Of a DNA stretch of 64,000 nucleotides, positions 55,516-64,000 are shown in pieces. The first letter of the stretch is position 1; the number at the start of each line of letters is the position of its first letter. Source of the stretch: an uncultured Bacteroides sp. (GTDB lineage: Bacteria > Bacteroidota > Bacteroidia > Bacteroidales > Bacteroidaceae); the NCBI RefSeq assembly GCF_937912035.1, contig NZ_CALDPF010000054.1:27248-91247 (forward strand). Reading direction: 5' to 3'. A program made the position numbers and the translations under genes. The notes under the pieces are model-generated. The model saw only the letters and a list, made by a program, of their open reading frames with translations, did not search any database and had not been told where the DNA came from.

Positions 55516-57864
55516 ATGAGGAAATATCTGTTTTTTTTATTTTTATATTATAGTGTAACGGCATTTGCATTGTCTGCAGGGTTTTCAATAAAGTCATCAC
55601 AGAAAATTGATATATCTGTTGAAAAAAAAGAAGAAGGTATCGTAAAAAATGCGTTGAGGCTGCTTGAACATGACTTATCGTCTGTTCTTGATGTTACTGT
55701 TAATTTTGGCAATAAAGGTAATATTATTATTGGTACGTTAGGGAAAAGTAATCTTGTAGAATCTCTGAATATTGATTTTTCTTGTATCAGAAATAAATCT
55801 CAGGCATTTGTCATTTCTGTTATGCCTGATAATACGTTGGCCATAGTTGGTAGTGACTGTCATGGAACAGCTTATGGTATAATGGAGTTCTCAAGACTTC
55901 TTGGAGTATCTCCATGGGAATGGTGGGCCGATGTAAAACCTCGTAAAAAGGAAAGCTTTAGTCTCGCCTCTGGTTATTTTGATGCTCAGTGTCCGTCTGT
56001 GAAATATAGGGGTATATTTATTAATGATGAAGACTGGGGATTATTGCCATGGAGTAATAAGAATTACGAGAAGGGCAATAACCCTGGGGTAATAGGCCCT
56101 GAGACAAATAAGCGTATTTTTGAACTGCTTCTTCGCCTGAAAGCGAATGCGTATTGGCCTGCCATGCATGAGTGCACTTATCCTTTCTTCATGACAGAAG
56201 GAAATATGGAGGTAGCCAAAGATTATGGTATATATGTGGGAGGTTCTCATTGTGAACCTATGGCATGCAGCACAGCCGGAGAATGGCCACTTAGAGGTAA
56301 TGGAGAATATGATTTTGTAAATAACAGTTCCAATGTAATTGATTTTTGGCAGAAACGTGTAAAAGAAGTATCAGGTCAGGAGATTATTTATACATTAGGG
56401 ATGAGAGGTGTGCATGACGGTAAGATGCAAGGTGCAAAAACTGTAGAAGAACAAAAGAAGGTTCTGGATAATGTTATTGCTGAGCAACGTAACATGCTGA
56501 CTGAGTTTGTTGATAAGAATCTTAATAATATTCCACAGGTATTCATCCCTTATAAGGAGGTACTTGATATATATAATTATGGCTTAGATGTACCGGATGA
56601 TGTAACATTAATGTGGTGTGATGATAATTATGGATATATCAGACATTTCCCTAATGAGAATGAGATAAAGCGTAAAGGAGGTAATGGTATTTATTATCAT
56701 GTATCTTATTGGGGGCGCCCTCATGATTATTTGTGGCTTGGAACGTTTAGTCCTTATTTGTTATATCAGCAAATGAAACTGGCTTATGACAGTGGTATTC
56801 AGAAAATATGGATTTTAAATGTTGGTGATATAAAACCAGCTGAATATCAGATAGAGTTATTCATGGATATGGCATGGAATATTAATGATGTAGCTGAAAA
56901 CGGGGTTAGTAAACAATTGTATAGTTATCTGAACAGGGATTTTGGTAGTGTTGTGGCTAAAGACTTGTTACCTTTATTGAATGAACATTACAGACTTGCA
57001 TATATTCGTAAGCCTGAGTTTATGGGAAATACTCGTGTAGAAGAATATGAGAAAAAGGCCTATTACAATACTGTCAGGGATTTGGAATGGAGTGAGGATT
57101 ATTTGTTGGAAAGAGTAAATAATTATGAGTCTATTTCATCAAAGGTTGATGCTTTAAAGAAAGAAGTTCCTGAAACGTTATTGGATGCTTATTTTCAATT
57201 GGCGGAATATCCTATAAAAGGAGCCGCTGAGATGAATAAGAAGTTTATTTATGCCCAACTGGCAAGGCATAATTTGATGGACTGGAGTAAAAGTGAAATT
57301 GCTTATGATAGTATAATGACTTTGACATCAATATATAATAGAGGTATAGGCAATAATGGTAAATGGAATTTTATTATGGATGCCAAGCCAAGGAAACTGC
57401 CTGTTTTTGAAAAAGTAAAGAAATCTCTTTCTGAAAGCAGATTGTTGAATGATGATAGACCGGTGTTTGTTATGAATGCCATAGAAACAGTTTCCGGTAA
57501 TGTTTCGCCATGCGAAGGTCTTGGTTATGAAGGTAAGGCTGGTATGATTTCAAAGGATTCATCTGTGTCGTATGAGTTTGGTTGTATAGACTCTGACTCC
57601 GTTGATGTTGAGGTATGCTTGTTACCTTCTCATCCGGTTTCTGGGAACAGCTTGCGCTTTATTATTGAACTTGATGGAGTAAAGTCAATGCCTATTCATT
57701 ATGAGACAAAAGGTAGAAGTGAGGAATGGAAACAGAATGTCCTTAGAAATCAGGCCCGCAAGAAGATTACTTTACCTGTAAGTAATTCAAACAGGCATAA
57801 ACTTTCGATAAAAGCATTGGATAATGGTGTTATCCTCGATCAGATATTGATATTTAAAAAATAG
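55516..57864 (+). CDS. GH115 family alpha-glucuronidase-like enzyme
   Basis: A 782-residue secreted enzyme (signal peptide 1-19). The match to GH115 is clear: an N-terminal alpha/beta domain (I-V-G-S-D-C-H-G-T-A-Y-G-I-M-E-F-S-R-L-L-G-V-S-P-W-E-W-W-A-D-V), the barrel (Y-R-G-I-F-I-N-D-E-D-W-G-L; L-L-R-L-K-A-N-A-Y-W-P-A-M-H-E; V-T-L-M-W-C-D-D-N-Y-G-Y-I-R), a helical domain, and a short C-terminal beta domain. It is somewhat short compared with full GH115 enzymes, which usually carry a longer C-terminal part. GH115 removes (4-O-methyl-)glucuronic acid from hemicellulose side chains; on RG-I-linked arabinogalactan it could remove glucuronate caps. It lies 44 bases after the HTCS gene without an obvious promoter. 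Confidence 0.88.
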   Translation: MRKYLFFLFLYYSVTAFALSAGFSIKSSQKIDISVEKKEEGIVKNALRLLEHDLSSVLDVTVNFGNKGNIIIGTLGKSNLVESLNIDFSCIRNKSQAFVISVMPDNTLAIVGSDCHGTAYGIMEFSRLLGVSPWEWWADVKPRKKESFSLASGYFDAQCPSVKYRGIFINDEDWGLLPWSNKNYEKGNNPGVIGPETNKRIFELLLRLKANAYWPAMHECTYPFFMTEGNMEVAKDYGIYVGGSHCEPMACSTAGEWPLRGNGEYDFVNNSSNVIDFWQKRVKEVSGQEIIYTLGMRGVHDGKMQGAKTVEEQKKVLDNVIAEQRNMLTEFVDKNLNNIPQVFIPYKEVLDIYNYGLDVPDDVTLMWCDDNYGYIRHFPNENEIKRKGGNGIYYHVSYWGRPHDYLWLGTFSPYLLYQQMKLAYDSGIQKIWILNVGDIKPAEYQIELFMDMAWNINDVAENGVSKQLYSYLNRDFGSVVAKDLLPLLNEHYRLAYIRKPEFMGNTRVEEYEKKAYYNTVRDLEWSEDYLLERVNNYESISSKVDALKKEVPETLLDAYFQLAEYPIKGAAEMNKKFIYAQLARHNLMDWSKSEIAYDSIMTLTSIYNRGIGNNGKWNFIMDAKPRKLPVFEKVKKSLSESRLLNDDRPVFVMNAIETVSGNVSPCEGLGYEGKAGMISKDSSVSYEFGCIDSDSVDVEVCLLPSHPVSGNSLRFIIELDGVKSMPIHYETKGRSEEWKQNVLRNQARKKITLPVSNSNRHKLSIKALDNGVILDQILIFKK

Positions 57865-57868
57865 TTTG

Positions 57869-57898
57869 AAACCTGATGGATTAATTTCCATCAGGTTT
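57869..57898. terminator. Bidirectional terminator between GH115 and CE12
   Basis: AAACCTGATGGA (57869-57880) pairs perfectly with 57887-57898 around a 6-base loop, with T-runs on both strands. The stop codon of the minus-strand CE12 gene lies in the loop. Confidence 0.85.
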
Positions 57899-59158
57899 TT
57901 CAATTTCTGTAAACGGACTATTGTTCCACAAAAAGTCTGAAGGATTGTCAGGACTTGAAGGGTCGAATGTAATATAGTCTTTTCTGATATTCTTAACAAA
58001 AGGAAGATTTAGTCTTTTTATTTCTTCTATTACGCATTTAGCAATCTCGTAAGCACCGAAAGGATTGAAGTGTGTGTTATCGGCAAGTGCAGTTGTTTGT
58101 CCCGGATAACTTCCTGCAGGATAATGAACAAAAAGTTTTTTGGATTCTTCTACACCCATGGCTTCGTATAAAGTTCGTGTCAGTTTGTTAAGTTCTATAA
58201 CCGGAATGTTTTCTTTTTCTGCAACCCATCTCATGGCATCCGGATAATCCTCATGTGTATCTTTTATATGTCCGTTGTTATCGAATGAACGTCTTTGGGT
58301 TGGGGTAACGAATATAGGTATACCACCTTTTGCTCTTATTTCATCAACAAATGTTTTGAGATACATGGCAAATGAGTAATATGCTCCACATCCAGGGCCT
58401 TTAAGTTTTTGGTCATTATGTCCGAATTCGATGAACATATAATCACCTTCTTTCATCTCACTTAATGCTTTCTTCAATCGTTTGGCTTTGATAAACGTGT
58501 CTGTACGTTCTCCGCTTTCTGCATAATTAGCAATACAAATGTTATCGTCAAAGAAATAAGTAATCATTTGTCCCCAACTGGCCCATGGCTCATTATCCTG
58601 GTCTACAACAGTTGAGTTCCCTGCTAAAAATATTGTTGTTACATTATCAATTTTTTCTATTTTTAAAGATGATACACACGGTTTTTCTCCATTAAATTCG
58701 AATGTCAGTTTGTTATCCCAGTTCAGTTTGTTTTTTTCTCTATCTTTTATCTTTACAAACTCTTTTTCATTTATTTGAGTATTTCTTTTGTTTATAATAA
58801 AGCTGAATGTCTTGAATTCATTCTTTTTAGTGACAACATTATTTAGGAAGAGTCGTCTTGATTCACCCCTTACTGTTGTGATACCATTTTCCTTCTTGTC
58901 TCCAATGGTAATTGTTACTCTATAATTACCATCTGGTACATTGACTGAAAAGTAATAAGGAGTATTACTATTTTTCTTTGGCGCGGGAAGAATGTCATAA
59001 CCATATCCGTTGGTGCCAGGATAAATATTCTCCTGATTTATTTTGATTACATTTTCTACATTCTTACGGTTGGAAAAATCAAATAAATAGTCTTGTGCAC
59101 TTAAATAGCCTGAAACTGGTGCACTCGCTAAGAGAACAGATAATAATAATGTTTTCAT
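57881..59158 (-). CDS. CE12-type rhamnogalacturonan acetylesterase with N-terminal galactose-binding-like domain
   Basis: A 425-residue secreted esterase (signal peptide 1-21). Residues ~22-170 form a beta-sandwich (Y-L-F-D-F-S-N; Y-Y-F-S-V-N-V-P-D-G-N-Y-R-V-T-I-T-I-G-D) typical of the accessory domain in YxiM/YesY-like acetylesterases. The SGNH domain follows: S182 in L-A-G-N-S-T-V-V-D, Y-A-E-S-G-E-R-T-D-T-F, G-H-N-D (246-249), and D360/H363 in L-A-D-N-T-H-F-N. It belongs to a different CE12 branch from the three domains in 27182 and 41890. A CAAAGTTA at 59225-59232 is the complement of a TAACTTTG -7 element and probably marks its promoter. The last codons overlap the shared terminator. Confidence 0.9.
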   Translation of the reverse strand: MKTLLLSVLLASAPVSGYLSAQDYLFDFSNRKNVENVIKINQENIYPGTNGYGYDILPAPKKNSNTPYYFSVNVPDGNYRVTITIGDKKENGITTVRGESRRLFLNNVVTKKNEFKTFSFIINKRNTQINEKEFVKIKDREKNKLNWDNKLTFEFNGEKPCVSSLKIEKIDNVTTIFLAGNSTVVDQDNEPWASWGQMITYFFDDNICIANYAESGERTDTFIKAKRLKKALSEMKEGDYMFIEFGHNDQKLKGPGCGAYYSFAMYLKTFVDEIRAKGGIPIFVTPTQRRSFDNNGHIKDTHEDYPDAMRWVAEKENIPVIELNKLTRTLYEAMGVEESKKLFVHYPAGSYPGQTTALADNTHFNPFGAYEIAKCVIEEIKRLNLPFVKNIRKDYITFDPSSPDNPSDFLWNNSPFTEIEKPDGN

Positions 59159-59224
59159 GTGTAGATATTTAATTGTTATTTTAACTTTAAATCAATCTTA
59201 TATTCTAGTCTTTTTTGACAATTG

Positions 59225-59232
59225 CAAAGTTA
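59225..59232 (-). promoter_or_regulatory. Probable -7 element for the CE12 gene on the minus strand
   Basis: CAAAGTTA on the plus strand reads TAACTTTG on the minus strand, matching TAnnTTTG, 67 bases upstream of the start. No clear -33 element. Confidence 0.45.
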
Positions 59233-59370
59233 ACCAAATGCAATTGTCTGGAAATGGAATATTATACATAAGAATTGAATTTTGTTTCAAAAATTTATTG
59301 ATATCAGCTCTAATTGGAAATAATATATTAGCAATTGTAGTTAGAAAGAATTTGAAACGCATGAAAAAAA

Positions 59371-59405
59371 TAATGGTGCAATCCGGTTTCCCTGTTGCAC
59401 CATTA
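59371..59405 (-). terminator. Terminator of the GH36 gene
   Basis: TAATGGTGCAA (59371-59381) pairs with TTGCACCATTA (59395-59405). Read on the minus strand it is followed by TTTTTTT. Confidence 0.8.
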
Positions 59406-59444
59406 CAATTAATGAGAATTTTTGTCTGGTATTTAGTTCTTGTG

Positions 59445-61631
59445 TTATTCTGCTGTTATTTCAATTACGTGGCTTTGAGTATGTGTAAAACCGAATACTT
59501 CTATTCCTACTTTCATAAGATAATCACCGGAGAAAGTTTTACCATTTGATTTGAATCTTGATTTTGTTCCAGGCATAAGATTTATTTCTTCCACTTTATA
59601 TATCTTGTTTGCATCAAGTCCTTGAAGTTTTACATTCATAAGTTTTTCCTGATAGCGTGGGTGGATATCATAGGCGAATAATACTGCCTTGTTTTGGTCT
59701 TTGCTAACATAGTTTACAGCCATATGGTTTGATTCGTATGGTGAAACCAGTCTGAATTGGTCGCCCTCCATGATTGCAGGATTCAATCTTTTCCAGTTGT
59801 TCACGGCAGTCTGGCAATATTCCAGTTCTTCTGCACTCATTTCTTTAAGACCTATATCGAAACCGAGTTTGCACATTGAAGCCACGTCTGTACGGAATTT
59901 TACGGAGGTGTTCTTATTCCAGCTTGTAACGTGTGCACACATAGCCTTTGCAGGGAAGAACTGTGAAAATCCCCATTGTATGTAGATACGTTCTATAGGG
60001 TCAGTGTTGTCACTGCACCAGAATTCGGTAAAATATTTCAAAGCTTCGTAATCGCATCGTGCACCACCACCAGAACAAAGCATCATCGGAACATTAGGAT
60101 AATTTTTGTTCACCCTTTTCATTACGTTGTATACACCGCGAACGTGATCAATATACATATTACCTTGTTTGTTTTTCAGATATGGAGAGTAGATGTTTGT
60201 TATAGGGCTGTTGCAATCCCATTTGAAGAATGCTATTTCTGGATTTTCTTTCATCAGATTTTCTACTACGTTATAAACATAATCCTGCACTTCAGGATTA
60301 CTCAAGTCGAGGACTAACTGATTACGGTAGTAGTAAATTTTTCTGTTTTCATCGTGAATAGCCCAGTCTGGATGTTTTTCGAAAAGTTCGCTCTTAGGAT
60401 TTACCATCTCAGGTTCAATCCATATACCAAATTTAACTCCAGCTTCTTTTGCAGAATTAACGAGTGCAGGAATACCTCCTGGCAATTTACTGTGTGTCAC
60501 TTCCCAGTCTCCAAGTCCGGCTTTGTCATCCTTGCGAGGATATTTGTTTGCAAACCATCCGTCGTCAAGAAGGAACATGTCTACTCCAAGGTGTTTGGCT
60601 TCTTTCATCAGTTCAGCCAATATCTCTTGGTCAAAATCGAATGCAGTGTTCTCCCAGTTGTTCAGAAGAGTCAGTCTTTCGCCTTTACCATCTTTCAGAC
60701 TATAGTTTCTAGCCCAGTTATGGAAGTTGCGACTTCCTTCTGATGTTCCATTATAGCTAAGAGTGAATATGAATTCTGGTGTAGTGAATACTTCGTTCTT
60801 AGGTAGTTCATAATTTGATGCGTATGGATTGATTGCGGGGATTACACGTAGATTACCGACGTTGTCTACTTCGAAAGTGAAACGGAAGTTACCTGTCCAT
60901 CCCAATGTTCCCATCAGCACTTCACCATGATTTTCTGCTACAGGTTGGTCAAGTCCTATTTCGAAAAAAGGATGTGTATGCATTGCTGCACGGCTTCCAA
61001 GTTTTGTGTCGATTACTTTTTTTCCGAATAGCAACTGCTGGCTACTCATTTGTGCTTCTTTTGCCCAGTCACTACTGAATTCTGTCAGATAGTACGATGC
61101 ACGGTTGAAGTATAACATTGTAGAAGCGTATGTGGAAAGAGTGATAGGTTTCTTTTCCTGATGTTTGATTTCGCTCCATGTTTTGATTATGTTTTCTTCA
61201 GGATATGCCACATAGTGGAGTGTAACATCTACAGGATATTTGTCATCGCGGAGATTGATTGTAGTTTGTGTACCTCCTTCAACTTCTTTGGTTGATGAAG
61301 ATATATAATATAAATATGTAGAAGTCTTTCCATCGTTGTGAGTGATTGCTATTGCCGGTTCATAGAATTCTTCGTTTCCAGAACCGCTGTAAACCTCCCA
61401 ACCGCGTTGGCTGACGCTGGCGTCAGTTCCGGGATGTACATTCCATTTGAGGTTTTTTATATCTTTTTCGTGAAGTAATTTTTCACCTAAATAAGTTTGA
61501 TAAAGACGACCATTATCGGCTACCTGGAGTATCAGGTCTGTCTGATTTGTTGAAATACGGAATACTTTGTTTTCTGCATTTGTGTGTAAGGTCATACACG
61601 CAAGTGCACCGGCAATGATTAATTTTTTCAT
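59445..61631 (-). CDS. GH36 alpha-galactosidase, secreted
   Basis: A 728-residue enzyme with a signal peptide (1-19). Domain order is normal: N-terminal beta-supersandwich (~20-310), catalytic barrel (~320-640) and a C-terminal beta domain ending with H-V-I-E-I-T-A-E. Catalytic residues are visible: D472 in F-F-K-W-D-C-N-S is the nucleophile and D541 in F-W-C-S-D-N-T-D-P the acid/base. L-L-D-D-G-W-F and W-I-E-P-E-M-V are further GH36 signatures. It cleaves alpha-galactose from oligosaccharides. Alpha-galactose is not a main RG-I side-chain sugar, so it may serve another substrate or minor decorations. It is a single-gene unit with its own terminator. Confidence 0.93.
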   Translation of the reverse strand: MKKLIIAGALACMTLHTNAENKVFRISTNQTDLILQVADNGRLYQTYLGEKLLHEKDIKNLKWNVHPGTDASVSQRGWEVYSGSGNEEFYEPAIAITHNDGKTSTYLYYISSSTKEVEGGTQTTINLRDDKYPVDVTLHYVAYPEENIIKTWSEIKHQEKKPITLSTYASTMLYFNRASYYLTEFSSDWAKEAQMSSQQLLFGKKVIDTKLGSRAAMHTHPFFEIGLDQPVAENHGEVLMGTLGWTGNFRFTFEVDNVGNLRVIPAINPYASNYELPKNEVFTTPEFIFTLSYNGTSEGSRNFHNWARNYSLKDGKGERLTLLNNWENTAFDFDQEILAELMKEAKHLGVDMFLLDDGWFANKYPRKDDKAGLGDWEVTHSKLPGGIPALVNSAKEAGVKFGIWIEPEMVNPKSELFEKHPDWAIHDENRKIYYYRNQLVLDLSNPEVQDYVYNVVENLMKENPEIAFFKWDCNSPITNIYSPYLKNKQGNMYIDHVRGVYNVMKRVNKNYPNVPMMLCSGGGARCDYEALKYFTEFWCSDNTDPIERIYIQWGFSQFFPAKAMCAHVTSWNKNTSVKFRTDVASMCKLGFDIGLKEMSAEELEYCQTAVNNWKRLNPAIMEGDQFRLVSPYESNHMAVNYVSKDQNKAVLFAYDIHPRYQEKLMNVKLQGLDANKIYKVEEINLMPGTKSRFKSNGKTFSGDYLMKVGIEVFGFTHTQSHVIEITAE

Positions 61632-61705
61632 GGTTATTATTTATTAGTTATTGAATCTTTTTGTTCTCTAAATAAAAGTACATATGTTTTCCATTATGAG
61701 ATATA

Positions 61706-61713
61706 CAAATATA
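61706..61713 (-). promoter_or_regulatory. Probable -7 element for the GH36 gene on the minus strand
   Basis: CAAATATA on the plus strand reads TATATTTG on the minus strand, a TAnnTTTG match about 75 bases upstream of the start. No operator box lies at the expected distance. Confidence 0.4.
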
Positions 61714-61836
61714 TGATTAATCATAGAGTTATTTCTATTATAGTAGACATAAAGTAGATTCTTTAATTGATTATTTTAGTATAATGGGTTGTAATCCAAT
61801 GCTTTATGATAATATGCTTTAACGCGTAAAGTAGAT

Positions 61837-61867
61837 TTTGATTTATTCGAAACTTTGCTTATTTTTG
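61837..61867 (+). promoter_or_regulatory. Promoter of the DUF6377 regulator gene
   Basis: TTTG (61837-61840), 19 bases, then TATTTTTG (61860-61867). The predicted transcript start near 61874 rules out an in-frame ATG at 61855 as start. Confidence 0.65.
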
Positions 61868-61893
61868 TATCATACTCTTTAATGTTGTGCTTT

Positions 61894-63501
61894 ATGAAGA
61901 AAATAGTTCTATTAGTTTTGCTTATAAACTGTGTCTTGTTTGCATATGCCGTAAATGATATTACAAAGTTATATAGTGAGCTGGATGCTGCATTATTACG
62001 CAGAAATGAATTTTCTTTAATAAAAGAATCCCGTATAGATAGTATCAAAAAAATAAAAACTGTTGGTATGGGAAATTCTGCATTGTTTGAATTATACGAT
62101 AAAGTATTTGAAGAGTATTATACATATAGGTCTGATTCAGCTTATTATTATTTGTCATTGTTGGATAAAATAGCTTTGAAAGCTTCTGATGACAGATATA
62201 TTCAGAAATGTAATATAAACCGTTCGTTGTTGCTTGCCACTACAGGATATTTTTCTCAATCTTTGGATATATTAAATAATATAGAAAGGGCCAAAATTGA
62301 TAAATCATTGTTGTTGGATTATTTTTCGGCCTACGAATGGGTTTATAGTGTATGGAGCGAATATTCTGCAGATGACAATTTCTCTATAGACTTTAAAGAT
62401 AAAGAAGTATTGTATATAGACTCTATGTTGCAGGTTATTGATCCTTCATCACATGAGTTTATGTATTGGAGTGGAGAACTGAAAGCTAGAAATGGAAATC
62501 AGTATGAGGCTCAAAGATTTTATGAAAAAGCATTGAATGGTTTGAGGGTAAATACCCGACTTTATGCGTGTGTAACGTGTGGTCTTGCTTTCACTCATAG
62601 AAGCCAGGGGAATATGCGTGAGTATGAGAAGTACCTTATAATGTCGGCTATCTCGGATATAACCTGTCCTTTGAAGGAAAATCTATCCATGCAGGAGCTT
62701 GCAATGTTTCTTTATAAAAGCAAGGAACCGGATTTGGAAAGGGCCAATAGGTATATCAGTTATTCCATGGAAGATGCTATGTTTTATAATAATAGGTTGA
62801 GAATGTTAGAGATTGCCAAGAAATTTCCTCCTATTGTAAATGCTTATCAGAGTAAATGGATAGAAAAGAACAAGGTGCTTGTGAAGGCTGTATATTTTAT
62901 TAGTTTTCTTGGCATAATGCTTGTTCTTGCCATGCTGTATATTTTCAGGCAGTTTAAACTTCTCGGTAGGCAAAGGGCCATAGTGACAGATATGAATATA
63001 CAACTCAAAGATTTGAATTCTGAACTTATGAAAACTAATCGTACGCGTGAAGAATATGTCAGTTTGTTCATAGAGCTTTGTGCGGCTTATATTGATAAAC
63101 TCAATAAATATCAGGATCTGGTGAGAAGAAAAGTCAAAGCAAAACAGATAGATGATTTGCTGAAAATGGTTAATAGCACTAAAATGACAGATAGTGACGC
63201 AATGCAATTCTTTGTGAATTTTGATACAGCTTTTGTAACTCTATATCCTGATTTTGTTTCTGAGTTTAATAAACTTCTTAGAGAAGGTGAAGAGATCGTT
63301 CCTGGTAAAGGTGATATTTTAAACACAGAGTTGAGAATTTTTGCTCTTATTAGATTGGGTATTAAGGATAGTTCAAAGATTGCTACTTTACTTTTCTATT
63401 CTCCGCAAACTATTTATAATTACCGTACTGCAGTCAAGAACAAGGCTAGGAATAGAGATGAGTTTGAGGAGAAGGTAAAAGGACTTTGTTCTATAGAATA
63501 A
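61894..63501 (+). CDS. DUF6377 membrane regulator with TPR-like sensor and LuxR-like HTH
   Basis: A 535-residue protein. The start at 61894 is chosen because the promoter lies just upstream and a signal peptide (M-K-K-I-V-L-L-V-L-L-I-N-C-V-L-F-A-Y-A) follows. Residues ~20-320 are helical TPR-like repeats in the periplasm (S-H-E-F-M-Y-W-S-G-E-L-K-A-R-N-G-N-Q-Y-E-A). A single membrane segment spans ~330-352, followed by a coiled coil and the cytoplasmic DUF6377 region. The end, E-L-R-I-F-A-L-I-R-L-G-I-K-D-S-S-K-I-A...S-P-Q-T-I-Y-N-Y-R-T, resembles a LuxR-type helix-turn-helix (~478-520). It is probably a regulator at the border of the locus; its target is unknown. Confidence 0.75.
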   Translation: MKKIVLLVLLINCVLFAYAVNDITKLYSELDAALLRRNEFSLIKESRIDSIKKIKTVGMGNSALFELYDKVFEEYYTYRSDSAYYYLSLLDKIALKASDDRYIQKCNINRSLLLATTGYFSQSLDILNNIERAKIDKSLLLDYFSAYEWVYSVWSEYSADDNFSIDFKDKEVLYIDSMLQVIDPSSHEFMYWSGELKARNGNQYEAQRFYEKALNGLRVNTRLYACVTCGLAFTHRSQGNMREYEKYLIMSAISDITCPLKENLSMQELAMFLYKSKEPDLERANRYISYSMEDAMFYNNRLRMLEIAKKFPPIVNAYQSKWIEKNKVLVKAVYFISFLGIMLVLAMLYIFRQFKLLGRQRAIVTDMNIQLKDLNSELMKTNRTREEYVSLFIELCAAYIDKLNKYQDLVRRKVKAKQIDDLLKMVNSTKMTDSDAMQFFVNFDTAFVTLYPDFVSEFNKLLREGEEIVPGKGDILNTELRIFALIRLGIKDSSKIATLLFYSPQTIYNYRTAVKNKARNRDEFEEKVKGLCSIE

Positions 63502-64000
63502 TTGATTATAGTGTAAGATTAAACCTTATTAGCAATTTTACATATTTCAGTGGTATATGTATTAGTGTATTTAGGCGCTAGTAGTGACTTTGGTGCCAAG
63601 CTATAAGTTTTATTTTTGAGTCTGCATTTTCAGTTATGACTGCAGGTTTGTCAAGACATTGTTATCGTTACACGTTCGTGTTACGGTCGTAACACCTACG
63701 TGTTACACTCGTTACACGTTCGTGTCACGCGCGTTGCACGTCCGTGTCACGCCAAGTTTGTTTTGTCGTTATAAATAATTATTTCTTGTGTCTTATTATT
63801 TATGCATGTTTTCCCCTTTATGGAAATCAAGATTTCCAGGGTTTGAGCTAAATATATAATTATAATGTGTGTTGATTTATTATATAATTCTGTGTGTAAT
63901 TCACCTGTAAATTTTTTATTTCTTTTCCCCCATTGATTAACAGCTAGTTATGTATATAGTTATAATTTTTTTGAAAAAAAAGTTGTCAAATGTATTGCAG
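63502..64000. other. Noncoding region to the right edge
   Basis: No gene is seen in these 499 bases. The only structure is a GC-rich 22-base tandem repeat (63665-63752) and a small 8-bp hairpin (63821-63838, TGGAAATC/GATTTCCA). No good terminator directly follows the DUF6377 gene. Confidence 0.6.
63665..63752. repeat. Four tandem 22-base repeats, each with a dyad
   Basis: Units begin at 63665, 63687, 63709 and 63731, in exact 22-base register. Unit 1 reads TCGTTACACGTTCGTGTTAC plus GG. Each unit carries an inverted repeat of the ACACG-NN-CGTGT type; unit 2 has a perfect GTAACAC-CTAC-GTGTTAC. The array is much richer in G+C than its surroundings. Confidence 0.85.

Noticed and set aside
61679..61694. 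TTTTCCAT next to GH36 as an operator box
   Set aside because: Only the right half matches and it lies on the wrong side of the proposed minus-strand -7 element.
61855..61893. Extended start of the DUF6377 gene at 61855
   Set aside because: It overlaps the -7 element (61860-61867), so it would lie before the transcript start.
63665..63752. CRISPR array
   Set aside because: Units abut with no spacers, are only 22 bases long, and no cas genes are near.

Overview
The window reads as one long glycan-degradation island of a low-GC Bacteroidota bacterium (Bacteroides/Prevotella-type). The signs are three SusC/SusD pairs, a hybrid two-component regulator, signal peptides on almost every enzyme, and promoters of the TAnnTTTG type. 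The genus cannot be fixed from the sequence. There are no tRNA or rRNA genes, transposases, integrases or CRISPR arrays.

The enzyme set points to rhamnogalacturonan I (RG-I, pectin 'hairy region'). It has a PL9-like lyase, three PL11 rhamnogalacturonan lyases, a PL26-type exo-lyase, a PL22-like propeller, a GH105 unsaturated galacturonyl hydrolase, four CE12-type acetylesterase domains and an L-rhamnose mutarotase. Side-chain enzymes are three GH2, GH42, GH36, GH43, GH115 and a DUF2264 protein. DUF4861 and DUF1593/Sde182-like proteins have no clear activity.

Layout: 2-844, end of an FAD oxidoreductase. 1330-3542, PL9-like lyase and lipoprotein, behind a decayed SusC promoter and leader. 3825-13568, two SusC/SusD pairs. 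13733-14500, NigD-like lipoprotein. 14633-20846, PL22-like, GH2, PL11. 21173-25929, GH2, DUF1593, DUF2264. 26011-26991 (minus), GH43. 27182-30765, double CE12 and PL11. 31021-39730, third SusC/SusD, attenuating hairpin, PL26. 39858-44037, PL11 and GH105-CE12. 44198-48673, DUF4861, GH2, RhaM. 48841-50934, GH42. 51161-57864, HTCS regulator and GH115. 57881-61631 (minus), CE12 and GH36. 61894-63501, DUF6377 regulator. 63502-64000, noncoding, with a GC-rich 22-nt tandem repeat.

Inferred working: SusC/SusD capture and import RG-I fragments. Esterases deacetylate, lyases cut the backbone, exo-lyase plus GH105 yield free L-rhamnose, and RhaM prepares it in the cytoplasm. The HTCS senses a fragment and switches the operons on. 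The strongest new signal is a 15-nt box (TGTAYNATTTTCYAT), mostly in tandem copies 20-22 nt apart, whose proximal copy ends 22-24 nt before the -7 element at six operons and at one relic promoter. It is a good candidate for the HTCS operator.
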